Assembly: GCA_947462335.1 (NCBI GenBank)
Contig: OX381708.1
Coordinates: 42,101,377 to 42,165,376 of the forward strand
Source: Harmothoe impar
Lineage: Eukaryota > Annelida > Polychaeta > Phyllodocida > Polynoidae
Length of the DNA stretch: 64,000 nucleotides
Direction: 5' to 3'
Shown here: positions 17,590 through 28,639 of the stretch, piece by piece
How positions within the stretch are numbered: position 1 is the stretch's first letter
How the letters are laid out: every line of letters begins with the position of its first letter
Made by a program: the position numbers and the translations under genes
Notes under the pieces: generated by a model
Seen by the model: the letters and a program-made list of their open reading frames with translations, nothing else
The model's database searches: none
Told to the model about the DNA's origin: nothing

Positions 17590-17998
17590 TTGTGACTGCC
17601 GCGTGGAGTTAGCAGATGGAAGTCTCATCATGAACTTTGGTAAGGTGGCACACTATACCAAGGAGGATGGCTCCTGCCACGCTCTTCACCACAAGTGTCG
17701 TCTCACCTGTACAGGCCACCTCAACCTGCACTCCTACATGCCTGGCAGTACCACCACCCTGGGCTACCACTACTGTGACATACACGGCAAGACAACCGAT
17801 AACCTTGGGGTACAGGTCAGGGCAGTGTGGGAGACAGTCAACTGTCACCAGAAGAAACACCAGAAAAGCCGAAAGATGTCGCGGCTGTGTTGCGGACATA
17901 CATCTCTTCCGCTAACGTCAGACAAACATCAGGTGGTTGCTAAGGTGTTTGGGTGGAACCCGGATTGCAAGGCGCAGACCTTCATTGTGGCCAGTTAA
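17590..17998 (+). CDS. Cysteine-rich, probably secreted protein; terminal exon
   Basis: A strong 3' splice signal (TGTCTTTATTTGTTTACAG) ends at 17589, and the frame then runs 135 codons to TAA at 17996-17998. The exon is clearly richer in GC than its surroundings. The product starts CDCRVELADG and has ten cysteines (CDC, GSC, KCRLTC, HYC, NCH, CCG, DCK). An even number and no hydrophobic membrane segment suggest a disulfide-bonded extracellular protein. A basic HQKKHQKSRKMSR stretch lies near residue 100. I do not recognise the family. Alternatively, the frame opens upstream at an ATG (17540) giving MEIGFCKLSILSLFVYS, which resembles a short signal peptide with V at -3 and S at -1. The gene could then be single-exon, although the start context is weak. 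A broken paralogue lies at 47.9-48.7 kb. Confidence 0.65.
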
Positions 17999-18034
17999 AA
18001 TAACAGGACATTTGATTGAGACTGATAGAAAGAA

Positions 18035-18040
18035 AATAAA
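18035..18040 (+). terminator. Poly(A) signal AATAAA after the cysteine-rich exon
   Basis: AATAAA lies 37 nt after the stop codon of the cysteine-rich exon, within AGAAAATAAAGG. Another AATAAA near 19.92 kb could serve a longer 3' UTR. The motif is common in AT-rich DNA, so support comes only from its position. Confidence 0.4.
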
Positions 18041-20104
18041 GGAAATTTGGAGAAACCTTGAAGAGTGTGGCAAAATCAAAGAGAGGAAAAGAATAGAAAG
18101 ATAATTTGAGACAATTCAGATATTTTTGTTGAAACAAAGACAGACAAGAAATAGTGTTTCTACCAGTGGTGTATTATCAGGTCTAGCAAAAAGGAATACC
18201 AGTGCATTATTGAATAATAATGCAGGGTCGTATTGTGTGTCATGAAGAACTAGAAGCACAGCTTTGCTGCCAACTTGCTACACAGTGTTCAAAGATGTGT
18301 TACCCTGAAGCAATATGTCACGTGGGAGTATCTTACTTTATACATATATAGAGCTAATTACCATGGACATATTTATATGTTATGACTATCCCTTAGGGGT
18401 GCTATGTACTGGGTATTTGAGATATTGTTTTAAGCCTTAGCCTTTAACAGCAGTTCTACTTGTACATACAGTCAGCCTTTCATATGACTCTGCTTTAGGG
18501 GGAGGTTTTGATATTTTCAATTTTGCAAATTCTCCTCTTTCGCTACTACTCTGGAATATTGCCAATATAGCTATGGGCAGATGGATCATCGGAGAGACTC
18601 CTCCAAAAGACACAGTATGAAATACCATGTTGATTCCCATTTGATAAAACATAAAATTACAATGAGAAATATTGCACTATTGATATATATATATGTATTT
18701 AGAAGAAGAGGAAGCCAAAATGAAATGATCAGAGTATTACTTGGCATACCCCTTAGGTTATGGATGACCTTTAAGGTTTGACCTTTGAATTTGATTCATG
18801 CCCTGGGGCAGTTACATCAGCAGATATCAGGTAAATGGATAAGGATCAAAACCGGCATTTGGAGATTGGATTCTGACAGTCATTCTAGCCAGTTATGATG
18901 TGTCATCAACACTCCAGCCATAACCCCTACATACTGATAAATACATAGTATCAGGGATTTCCAATGGATAGTTGCACAATTCCGTATGACTTCTAGTCTA
19001 TTTGTGCAACTAGCCCCTAAAACATGTGCAAGTAATTATACAACTTTGGTAAAGGCCCACAAAGTCAATGTGTTTTCCCCTTCATGAATCAGTGATTTGA
19101 ATCTTGGTGAAACAGGTGACCTGGTCAACCCTAAGTATCACTAATCAATATTTGACTCTATACACAATTGATAGAAAACATACTCGTAAGTGACATCAGT
19201 ACAAGCCAGACTTCACTATACCTGTCCAACAAAGGACCCACCATAGGGCCCGACAACCTTGACATGGAAGAAGAAATAATCTAGTGTTGATAATAATACT
19301 TATGTTGGTAGACGACATAGACAAATCAAAAAATTAATCAAAGCTACTTGCTAATTGGAGTGACCAAGCTGAATAAAGGTTACATTTGTCCCAACCAGTT
19401 GCGAATATTTAAAGCATATACGATATCATAGTTTGCATGTATGTGCCAATACCAACAGGACAAAGTAGGCACTTCCAACCCAGGGCAGAGACTAGGAACA
19501 ACGGACCATTGATGAAAGGAGAAGTATTTCCGTCTTTTGATTTTTTTCGCTTATAAATACAGAAATGGCTGAAATAGGGACTAACTTCATAGGGACAGGA
19601 AGGAAAGATTCTGTTAGGTGTGAAAGGTTGTTTTCTAACACGTGTATGAGGGGTTTCATCACCTGTTGTGTTTAATATCAAATTTAATGTGTAGATCGAT
19701 GTACTGTATGAACTGAAAGAGTATTGCCTGTATTAATTGTCTTTGATAATTGTAGAATATATCATGGATATGAAACACAGCTAGAACATATTGGACACGT
19801 CTGATGTACTATAAAGTATTGTGTTATGCATGGCCAGAATTACATGTCATATCCATATGTGATTGTATGTCTACTCAGAAACCAAATTTGTATCTGTATC
19901 TTCCTATGCCAGAAAATGAATAAAATTGAAGTACTTTTGAAATCGTCTTTCCCGTTATTGTAATAGTAAATATCTGAGGCTGTTTTTAATATTGTTCAAT
20001 AATGATACTGAATCACAACAAAAGGGTAATCGTAGATGCCCTTAAACACACCATGATTATTTATTAGTTGTTCTGCGCCACTGTACAATAAATACTAGAG
20101 TTAA

Positions 20105-20995
20105 GGTTGATCGCTACTCTTCACTTTGTATCCATGAAATGTCCTGTTTTTTTCCCCCAAAGGTAGCTTATATTATTTAGAAATGGAAAATGTAAAAAAA
20201 ATGGGGGGGTCCCGAGCTACTTTTTTTATTACAGATTTTTGAAAAAAAAAAGTATTATTTATTTTTGCCAAAAAATACAAAAAAAAGGGAAATTTTCATG
20301 ATTTTTTTTCTTAGTGAACCAATGCCCACATTAATTTTGTATTGCACATGAATAATCCTAGGTTATGTCCCTTAATGAGAAAAATAAAATGATGGTCCAA
20401 AAATGTACCTTTGTATGAAAAAACGTGATTATTCAAATTTAATGCATAATTCTTCAGCAATATCTAAATATCACTGAAAAAAATCCATGAACTTTTTTTT
20501 TTATTTTTTCAAAAAATTGTTCAGATCAATAGCTAACATTTTAAAAGACTTTTGCTAGGTGGTCCCGGGCATATTTTTATGGTTTTGGGCCTTTGAAGTT
20601 AAAAAATAGTGCAAAAAGTGTCTAAATCACATATTTAAAGGCCAAAATAATGGATAAAAAGCCAAGGATCAGGGTGAAAAATGAATATATTTTATACTCT
20701 TGGTTGTTTGAAGCACAGTGATGAGATCTATATCAATCTAGATAATGATTCATTGGTAAATAATTCCAATGTTCTAATTTATGATAAAAATAGCAAATAT
20801 CACTGCCTCTAAATATATCAAAAATTCAAAGTGCAATAAAATGCTCAATTTTCCTCGGAATTGTCCAATTTTTGGATATGGCTTAGTGTACATGTATATA
20901 TATACAGGTGTCCAATTTTAGAGAATTCTGACAGTTTAAAGCTATATGCGCAGAGAGCTGCGCAGTAGTCCATATTCAATGAGTAGCGATCAACC
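20105..20995. mobile_element. TTAA-flanked inverted-repeat element (891 bp)
   Basis: TTAA occurs directly outside both ends (20101-20104 and 20996-20999). The termini are a perfect 15-bp inverted repeat, GGTTGATCGCTACTC. TTAA duplication is known for piggyBac and Kolobok transposons; ends starting GG fit Kolobok better, since piggyBac ends usually start CC. The interior is AT-rich with no transposase frame, so this is a non-autonomous copy. Confidence 0.85.
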
Positions 20996-21774
20996 TTAAG
21001 GAAGGATATATCATGGTGACTTCTAAGAAACGAGAAAGCACGCTGTAATCACTGGTAATCCAAATACAGAACATAACGTCACCTTCCAATTTATTGAGAA
21101 ATCAAGACATTTCTTTAGTCCATAATTATGTTACCCATTTAAATTTCTAGCCAAGGTGTAGCCTGACGTCAAGTCACACTGTAGGAAGTGATGGTCTACC
21201 CTCTAGCTACACCTTTCATCCGTGTGACATTATAGGTGCATGCAACAGTAATGTAGTCCACATAGCTTGCAGGCCCAGCTTTCTTCTACTCTGTAGTTCT
21301 TCCCCTGTGTCAGAAAGTAGATCAGAATGTAAAGGTGATATTAATATAAAGCCTGCCCAGTAAACAATAACCGTTTTTTAACGTTCTGAAACGTTTCAAA
21401 GTGTAACGTTATTTTACGTTTTATGCAAAACGTTTTATTACGTTTGTATATGGTTCACCTAAAACGTTTGTATACACAACGTTAATTAACGTTATTTAAC
21501 GTTCATAGGGCTATAGTTTATAACCCAATTGACTAAAAAAAACTGATGGTCTTTTGTTTAAAACAGGTGGGGGGGGGGAGGGGCTGATGGCCAACATATG
21601 CCTCTCTCAACCCTGGTGGGTTGGAAATCGTGTGCATTACCACACTTTTATTACAGGTACATGATTACACACCAAAAAGTAACCATTTTGCTTTGAAATA
21701 AAAAAAAAAGGTTAGGCAACGTGATCTGATCACAGGAAGGCAATATATAGTCTTCAATAGATACTGTATACCAT

Positions 21775-21853
21775 CTGGCTTAGTGGCCTCTCTGTCTGAG
21801 GCGTAGTGCAAGAAATCTGAAGGTTGTGAGTTCGATCCTAGCTCATACCACCT
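21775..21853 (+). repeat. tRNA-like sequence (Leu-like, degenerate)
   Basis: Contains an A-box-like GGCTTAGTGGCC with TCTGAGGCG and a B-box GAGTTCGATCC at usual spacing. The T stem and acceptor stem do not pair well, so this is a tRNA-derived relic and not a working gene. Confidence 0.45.
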
Positions 21854-22021
21854 TCTTTAGAGCTATTTTGGTAAGGTGATGGAAAACCATTTTTTTCCAT
21901 AATTTACTTTATCTCTTTTGAGATGGATGATTATCACTATTCTACGTAAAGTTGTGGTATTCTGTCTGGGTATATTTGCCTACTCTCAAACATAGATATA
22001 CAAGACAATAAAAGATGTGTT

Positions 22022-22106
22022 TGCACTTGATGGGAGTCGAACCCATGATAGAAAACATACCCAAAAGATGTGTCCAGCAGTCCTATTCATTCAGCTACAG
22101 AGACTC
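22022..22106 (-). repeat. tRNA-like sequence
   Basis: On the minus strand a D-arm-like TGTAGCTGAATGAATAGGAC is followed by a perfect T arm, ATGGG-TTCGACT-CCCAT. The acceptor arms do not pair. tRNA-derived, probably not functional. Confidence 0.5.
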
Positions 22107-22210
22107 GTGGTTCTCCAAACAATTATTCTCTAGCTATTCAATATACCCTGTATATTACTCAGTATCAATACATACTAGTTTAAAATACTTGAGAGAGAGA
22201 AAAAAGTTTG

Positions 22211-22282
22211 CCGTGTGTTGGGATTGAACTCACTGCAGTAGGGTTTGAATGCCAGTACTCTATCAATTAAGCTACAGAGGCC
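22211..22282 (-). repeat. tRNA-like sequence
   Basis: On the minus strand GGCCTCTGTAGCTTAATTGA and TAGAG resemble the D arm, and GTGAGTTCAATCC resembles the B-box. The T stem is partly mismatched. tRNA-derived relic. Confidence 0.45.
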
Positions 22283-22464
22283 GATACAACAGTCAGCCTT
22301 AAATATAGATTATCATTCTATTTTCATGTAGACATATGTTAACTCACTGTAGCAGGTTCGAGTCCCAGATGAAGCACATACTTGTTTTTTTGGCAAAAAT
22401 GAGAAATATCACCGGAATAGAAAAACTACAGTAAGGTAATCCATATATGATGGAGTATAAGCTA

Positions 22465-22559
22465 GAAAACCTCCTTGGATCCGTAGTATTTGCTGTAAAA
22501 CCTCCTGGGCTACGCCTCGGGGGTTTTACAGCAAATACTACGGCTCCAAGGAGGTTTTC
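22465..22559. repeat. Palindromic hairpin, copy 1
   Basis: AAAACCTCCTTGGATCCGTA and onward folds back on its complement around GGCTACGCCTCGG, giving arms of about 40 bp with few mismatches. A close relative lies at 23346-23440 in the same orientation, so this is a mobile or duplicated fold-back unit. Confidence 0.85.
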
Positions 22560-22595
22560 CAACACATGTTCTAAAGCTCCCATTCCACGTCCAGA

Positions 22596-22662
22596 TGCCA
22601 TGGCTGAGTGGTCTAGGCGCTGGTATATGAGTGCTATCCATGCAGGTTCGAATCACATGGCA
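22596..22662 (+). repeat. tRNA-like sequence (Leu/Ser-like)
   Basis: TGCCATG and CATGGCA make a perfect 7-bp acceptor-like stem around GGCTGAGTGGTCTAGGCGC (A-box) and GGTTCGAATC (B-box). At 67 nt it is shorter than a Leu or Ser tRNA and the T stem is weak, so a functional tRNA is unlikely. Confidence 0.5.
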
Positions 22663-22921
22663 GCCCTGGGTCTTTAAAAACGAAGTAGGGACATTTAGCA
22701 ATGACAACACACTCCATTACACACACATCTAGCCTATACTTTTAGCATTACTACTTCTTCAGTTTGTTTACTAGTCCCCCTCCATATCTTAATAACGAGC
22801 ATTTCTTTTCCACCCCCTCTATCAATTAGCTGGAAGTAATTCTGACATCCCCATCAAGTTCTGCTTTTGTAAAATGGGCATCCTAAAAATTTACGGAATC
22901 ATGCGCAGTCACAAGTGTATA

Positions 22922-23225
22922 AGGGAGTGTTCATTTATCAGTTACAGGGGGGGGGGGGTGGGGCGTAAAAATTTCCGACCCCTCCCGAGGGGGGGGGGCG
23001 TAAAAAATTCTGACCCCTCTTGAGGGGGGGGCGTAAAAATTTAAGCCCCTTTTTAGCAAAAAAGCCCGTGCGTTACTATAGTTCAAAGGGGGGGGGGGAA
23101 ATTTTCGCCCCCTTCGGCGAGGGGGTGCCACGCGCTCTCGAGGGGGGGAGGCGTAAACAAATTTTGCCCCTCCGCACGAAATCTCACCCCCCCTCCCCCC
23201 TGTAATTAATAAATGAACACTCCCT
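22922..23225. mobile_element. G-rich MITE-like element (304 bp)
   Basis: AGGGAGTGTTCATTTA at the left end is exactly inverted at 23210-23225, and similarity extends through TTACAGGGG. The interior is repeated blocks of poly-G with GCGTAAAAATT. It is non-coding and nested in the AACGTT-rich element. Confidence 0.75.
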
Positions 23226-23345
23226 AAATAGGCCGTGTTAAGTGATTACGTTTTGCACAAATTTCGTTTGCTCTTTTTTCAATCAAAATAATATCGTTTT
23301 GCTATTGTAATGACACAAGCTATATAAGGGAGGGATTATAAGCTA

Positions 23346-23440
23346 GAAAACCTCCTTGGAGCTGTAGTATTTGCTGTAAAACCTCCTCGGCTACGCCTCG
23401 GAGGTTTTACAGCAAATACTACAGCTCGGCAGAGGTTTTC
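23346..23440. repeat. Palindromic hairpin, copy 2
   Basis: Same design as 22465-22559, including the shared flank TATAAGCTAGAAAACC. The CGTAG/CTACG pair of copy 1 is TGTAG/CTACA here: both sides changed together, keeping the stem. Such paired change suggests copying between arms or from a different source copy. Confidence 0.85.
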
Positions 23441-24506
23441 CATCACATATTCAGAAGTTTAATTAGTGCACTGAGAATTTTAGTTTTAGATCTTTTCAAA
23501 ACCAAAAAAAACGTAAAAAAACGTTGTCATAACGTTCACATTCAAACGTTTTTGTATAACGTTATTATAACGTTATTTTGAGTCAACGTTTTAACGTCAG
23601 ATAACGTCATATTTCCGTCATTCTATAACGTTTACCAAACCTTTAGAAAACGTTATTGTAACGTCAGATAACGTTTTTTTGTTAGCTGGGTGTGGCCCCT
23701 TGTACATAGATGTATATAAAACATGATATAACGAGTATACCTGTAGGGTTACCAAAATGGCACTTGGAATAAAGAAGGGATCAGAAATATATTTGGTAAA
23801 GGGAATTTTAGATTAGGAGATGTAAACCTCAAGGGGAGCTACATGATTATAATGGGAAGAAAGCTTTAACCCATTTGCCTGGGACTGCACATTAGTGTAT
23901 AAGAGATACTCCCAGGAGTTAGGTATGACAGGCACTTATGTAAACTGGTCATTAAACGCGACACTATCGCATTAGACTTAATCTTAAGTCTTTACGCTAT
24001 GTTTCAAATGATTAACTTGGGGATATATAAGCATGCAACTCATGCTCTAAATGCGGAAATGTATGGCTCATATCCGGTCCTACTAAGATTGGTCTGTTTC
24101 TGCAACATAGAAAATTTGCGGACCTTCAGGATAGACTTGGTATTGGCGAAATTGGACCAGGGACTGTGCCTTCTCCACAAATACTAGTGGGACTGGTGCC
24201 CAGTGGGGCATGCTATAGACCGATAACACGTAGGCTATACACGGGTGACCCCCATTTACTGCTACCATTTAACAGGCTGGCACAGGTAGAGCAAAGACCT
24301 TGACCTTCTGAGAGTGGCATTGACTTTTTATTTTTTGGAAATACAAGATCTCCTATGCTTAAGCACTGGAAGGCCGTATTCAATGCCCCCCATTGAATAC
24401 AATGTGGCCGTATTCAATGGGCTAAGAAAAAGTGGGTTTTCCTTCATTAAGTGGCTTCAAATAAAAAAATAAACACAAATGCCAACTACATTAATACCCC
24501 TCTGAT

Positions 24507-24590
24507 GTATTTCACTCGTGGGGGCTGGGGCGCATCCCACTCAGCCTGCGGCTTTGTGGGATACTGCCCCAGCCCCCACTCGTGAAATAC
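24507..24590. repeat. Imperfect hairpin, about 40-bp arms
   Basis: GTATTTCAC, GGGGGCTGGGGC and ATCCCAC on the left are matched in inverse on the right. A two-base difference (CTCG/CGAG) breaks the stem. It lies in D2 and is not seen in D1. Confidence 0.75.
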
Positions 24591-25432
24591 AACAGAGACG
24601 GTATCAATGGGCGTTGGCATTTGTCTATATATTGGTATTAAATGTGCGAGCTTCCACCCGTCATTTGGGTTGCCCTCCAAGTTCAACCTGGCAATATGGC
24701 GAATTAGTTAGTCCCTTTATCGTGGTGTGACTACAGAATTTGAAAACAGTAGAGAGTCTGTACTTTTAAGTTTTAAGACTGTTCAACAATTCAAATGTTA
24801 TATTCCGGTGGGAAAATACATGGGCATATATTTCCTTATAAGTTCGTCAGGCCAGGTTTTCCATCGCGAAATGATAAATACAGAATGTTATTTTCACAAT
24901 AATTATGCATAAGAACTGTCTATCACAGAAAGGACAAATAAACAGTAATAGCTAAAGCTCTGTATCTTCTTGACTTAGATTGGTTATACAACCTCACGGA
25001 ATGTTCAAACTCCTGAGTTTATCTATACTTAATTCCTAGATGTGCTCTGGGAGCAGCTCGATCAGGACGTTTCCGGGACTGTTATATAGTATAAGGGACA
25101 TATTCACTATACATGCAGTAGAGGACAGCGGTAAAATGGTTGATGCATGACTACTGGGCATGGGATACAGTATTACATTTTGGTCAAACTCCCTCAAGTC
25201 CTGTGTTGGCCATGTTGCTGACCAGGGGGCAACTGACGTGCTTATTTCATCTCAAAATATCAAGGCTATCTAGTGAGGTCATGGATATCCGATTCATTAA
25301 AAATAGATTTTAAAATGTCTCAAACCAGTCAACAGTGGGGAGTAAACAAGCAGGGCTGCGCAGATTACCCTTTCTGTTTGCTTTCTCAAAGCTGTTGAAG
25401 CAACACTACAGTTCCTCTTCTCCATCTAACAG

Positions 25433-26642
25433 ATAGGGTAGGTTCACCCTGAGTCAAACTCATACCTTGAGTCAACCACTTTTGTCATGAAATTACAAGT
25501 TCAATATGCATCTGGTGATAATAAACTCCCACTGATTTAAGAATTCAAGTGTTTTCCAAATATCAACTGCACATTGCATCCACATCATAACTCTTTTTCA
25601 TACTGTAAAGTCAGTCAGAAGTACTCCTGTTTGACCTGTTTTGGCAAACAGAGAATGAAAATCTCCCCACTGTTCATACTCTTTGGTAGTTGATTTGAAG
25701 TGTTTGTCCCTTTCATACACAGTGTCAATTAGTTTTGTAAGCTGCATATGTATCTAAATCACACAAATCATGTCTTTATTGAGCAAAATTAATTTCCTAA
25801 ATTATATTTAGGACTGATTTCGTACGGTATACCCATTTCACCTTAAGTCAGCCATGAATTCACCCTAAGTCAGCCACATCATACCTTAAGTCAACCATGC
25901 GGTTTTCTTCTAGGGAATCTCCCCTGGAATTCTCTCACCTTGAATTTCTGTCCAAGAACATTCCACCTACCCTTGTGAATACCTCCTCCTTCCAGAATAC
26001 CCTCTCCTACTACAGGGTTAAGGATAGCAGGCCTACTTGTGTATTGTATAGAGGGCAAGGGTGAAACACAAAAAGAGGGGGGAAAAGGGGGTGAGAAGGC
26101 AGAGCCCCCGATATATTCAATAGAATTCCATACTGCATGTCTATAATGTTATATTTGGTCCTCATTGCTCATACAAGTAATATTTACTTGTATTGATAGC
26201 TCATAATGCAATTGTATTCACCTAAGGTACAGTACTAACTTTGTCTTGATTATTCCATATTCAATAAATTATCTTATTCTCTATTGTTAGCTGTAACATA
26301 TTGATATATGATGCATGCATTCATCCATTTATGAAAATCAGAAAATTACTGGTTTATTCCACATATTTCTGGTGGTTGAAATATGGCTGACTCAAGGTGC
26401 ATTTTGGCTGACTTAGGGTGAAAAGGGGCAATTCTGAATACTCTGATAAATCATGGAATTAAATACTGTAAACTGATATATGGCATTGTGAGACATCATG
26501 AAAGTTACTCTCCAGAGCAATACCTAAAGTTTGGTTCAATTGTGAAGGATATGCACAAAAAACTCTAGGAGCAGTTAGACCTGAAAGGTAGCTCATGAAA
26601 AAACATGAATCAGACCGGTTGAAAGTGGTGAACCTACCCTAT
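25433..26642. mobile_element. Inverted-repeat element with ATAGGGTAGG ends (1210 bp)
   Basis: The ends ATAGGGTAGGTTCACC are a perfect 16-bp inverted repeat. CACCTTAAGTCAGCCA-like motifs recur near 25.44, 25.84, 25.86 and 25.88 kb and in inverse near 26.39-26.42 kb. D2 is about 1.1 kb longer than D1 between flanking matches here, supporting a post-duplication insertion. No coding frame. Confidence 0.75.
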
Positions 26643-27319
26643 GTTGATTGATGGCCCCACACACATACCTTTAGCAAATTGAATTTATCTATTTGAAAAC
26701 ATCTTTATGGAAGAAGGCCCTTTACAACAATCAATTCTTCCATGCAGGAAAAGAAATCAATGCCACTTTCTCATTGTACTCCATGTATCATGTGATGTGC
26801 AGTGCAGGGCAAGGCAGGCCAAAAGACAGATGACCCTGTCACATGACACAAGTCTGTCACGTGATGGTATCATGTGACCATACTAAGGCCATGGCCACCA
26901 TATTGACTTAACCTCCAGTATCAACTCATTATTAGAGCTTAGTCATGTCCCTCAGGCTCCATGTCCCTCAGCAAGTTTGTATTGTAATAATATGATCGAC
27001 ATTAATTGTCCTCACCCCCACTGTCTGATCACCAATACAGGGTAGCTAAATTAGTAGGCTAGTCATCTAAAGGAAATGTTAACTACACAGACCTGTGTGG
27101 TCTAATATACCTGAATACAAATTATGCGTGGAGTTGACATGGAATCTTACTGCCGCTTACTTAGCAGGAGTAATACCTCACAACATCCTGGCACTTCGGT
27201 AATACATTGCTCACATGCAGTCTTATTTTCTCATGACCTCCATTACGTTAGTACACTGACAGTAAAACACCATAAGTGCACTGTGAATAGTTCCTTGCTT
27301 TTTTATAGGTATACAGGAT

Positions 27320-28620
27320 AACCTTACTGTAGGTTTACAATTTATTGTAGGTGCACAGTAAAATCTGCTGTAAAGTTATAGGAGATGCTGTAGAGCTGCA
27401 GTAGGCATAGTAATGTTATATGTGTATGGTATTCGTATAACGTGTCTCGCTCACTTTAGTGTATGCACTGTAAAAAGTTGTTGTTCGTGAACAGCAAAAT
27501 TTGATGTAAATGTACAGTACTTTAGCTGTAAATGATAATACAGCAAATTCTACTGTACATGTACAATTCTGTTACTGTAGATGCAGGTTACGGTAGTGAC
27601 TTGTAAATCTACAGTACTTTTCACTATAATATGTACACGAGAGGTCGTGGGATCGATCCTAGGTCTAGCCACCTCTCATCAGGGATCTTTAGCAACAAGG
27701 CTGTAGCTCATTTAATACAGACATGGCAGAGGTGGCTTATATCCCAATATGACCATTTGTAACACCGGCTCTGTGGCGCAATGGATCAGCGCCTGTCTCC
27801 AACACCACAGGTGGTGAGTTCAATCCTTGGTGGAGCCACTTCTCTTGTTCACCTACATCAACCTAAAATTCGTTTTTCCCTCACATGGATGGTTAAAAAT
27901 ATCACCAGCACTGGGAGGCGAACCCCAGACCTTTACAAATTATTATCAATCAGTTGAGAAGTGGAGTAGACATATATCCCAATATGAATATTTGTAACAC
28001 TGGCTCTGTGGCGCAATGGATCAGCGCCTGTCTCCAACACCACAGGTGGTGAGTCCAATCCTTGGTGAGGCCACTTCTCTTGTTTTACCTACATCCACCT
28101 AAAATTCGTTTCCCCCTCACATGGATGGTTAAAAAATATCACCAGCACTGAGAGGCGAACCCCAGACCTTTACAAATTATTATTAATCAGTTGAGAAGTG
28201 GAGTAGAGATATATCCCAATATGAATATTTGTAACACTGGCTCTGTGGCGCAATGGATCAGTGCCTGTCTCCAACACCACAGGTGGTGAGTTCAATCCTT
28301 GGTGGAGCCACTTCTCTTGTTTTAACTACATCCACCTAAATTTGGTTTTTCCCTCACATGGATGGTTGAAAATATCACCAGCACTGGGAGGTGAACCCAG
28401 GACCTTCAGATTATGATTTACAATCAATTTTGCTGCACAGTAACAGAAGATTCTGCTGTCCCTATACAGTACATAGTGCTGTAAATATACAAAAGCTCAC
28501 TTGCTGTAGGTCTACAGCACAATCTACTGGAACCATAGTTGCCCCCAGTATTTGGTGTACAGGAAAACTACTTACTTCTAACAGTGTGGGGCGGTTCACT
28601 CTGCTGGGTAGGACTTGCTT
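27320..28620. mobile_element. Probable element with CTGTA/TACAG repeats around a tRNA-like array
   Basis: Motifs of the type CTGTAAATNTACAGTA crowd both sides (27320-27630 and about 28430-28530) of a three-unit tandem array. The layout parallels the AACGTT-rich element: subterminal palindromic motifs outside, tRNA-like sequences inside. Exact ends and a target duplication were not found, so the limits are approximate. Confidence 0.45.
27767..28415. repeat. Tandem array, about 236-bp unit, each with tRNA-like sequence
   Basis: Three units begin at 27767, 28002 and 28239. Each opens with GGCTCTGTGGCGCAATGGAT, the 5' half of a eukaryotic tRNA-Arg-like sequence. The 71-nt region has a 7-bp acceptor stem (GGCTCTG/TGGAGCC with two GU pairs), a GCGC/GCGC D stem, CTGT/ACAG in the anticodon arm with an enlarged loop, and a B-box GAGTTCAATCC. 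Each unit also has a T-arm-like GGGGTTCGCCTCCCAG on the opposite strand. The enlarged anticodon loop argues against a working tRNA. Confidence 0.7.
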
Positions 28621-28639
28621 TTTCTTGAGATAAGCAGCT

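Larger units (their letters stand above)
6900..19300. repeat. Paralogous block D1 (segmental duplication)
   Basis: Collinear diverged matches link this block to D2: 6975-7040 with 21317 onward, 7708-7900 with 24139-24330, 8740-8960 with 25030-25240, 9350-9560 with 26710-26920, 10950-11200 with 29020-29200, 11655-11890 with 29465-29690, 12290-12480 with 30705-30880, 14900-15010 with 32410-32580. Matches to D3 are 12290-12570 with 37060-37330, 15330-15700 with 43805-44250, 16200-16460 with 46120-46390, 16980-17200 with 47505-47710, and 18745-18990 with 49012-49240. The order is conserved. Only this block holds the intact cysteine-rich exon. Confidence 0.8.
21356..23690. mobile_element. AACGTT-rich inverted-repeat element carrying tRNA-like cargo
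   Basis: The left end CCCAGTAAACAA and the right end (reverse complement CCCAGCTAACAA) form short inverted repeats. Dense ACGTT motifs lie just inside both ends: about ten at 21371-21504 and about a dozen at 23508-23676. D1 preserves a related empty site near 7.0 kb, where the flank GTAGATCAGAATGTAAAGG runs on into TTGTGGCCC. The interior holds several tRNA-like sequences on both strands, two near-identical palindromes and a nested G-rich element. I see no transposase frame. A TG duplication is possible at the ends. Confidence 0.75.

Noticed and set aside
22596..22662. Functional tRNA-Leu gene
   Set aside because: Too short for a Leu tRNA, weak T stem and no clear Pol III terminator; better explained as a tRNA-derived relic.
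27767..28309. Three functional tRNA-Arg genes
   Set aside because: The anticodon arm has an enlarged loop and the T stem is partly mismatched in all copies.
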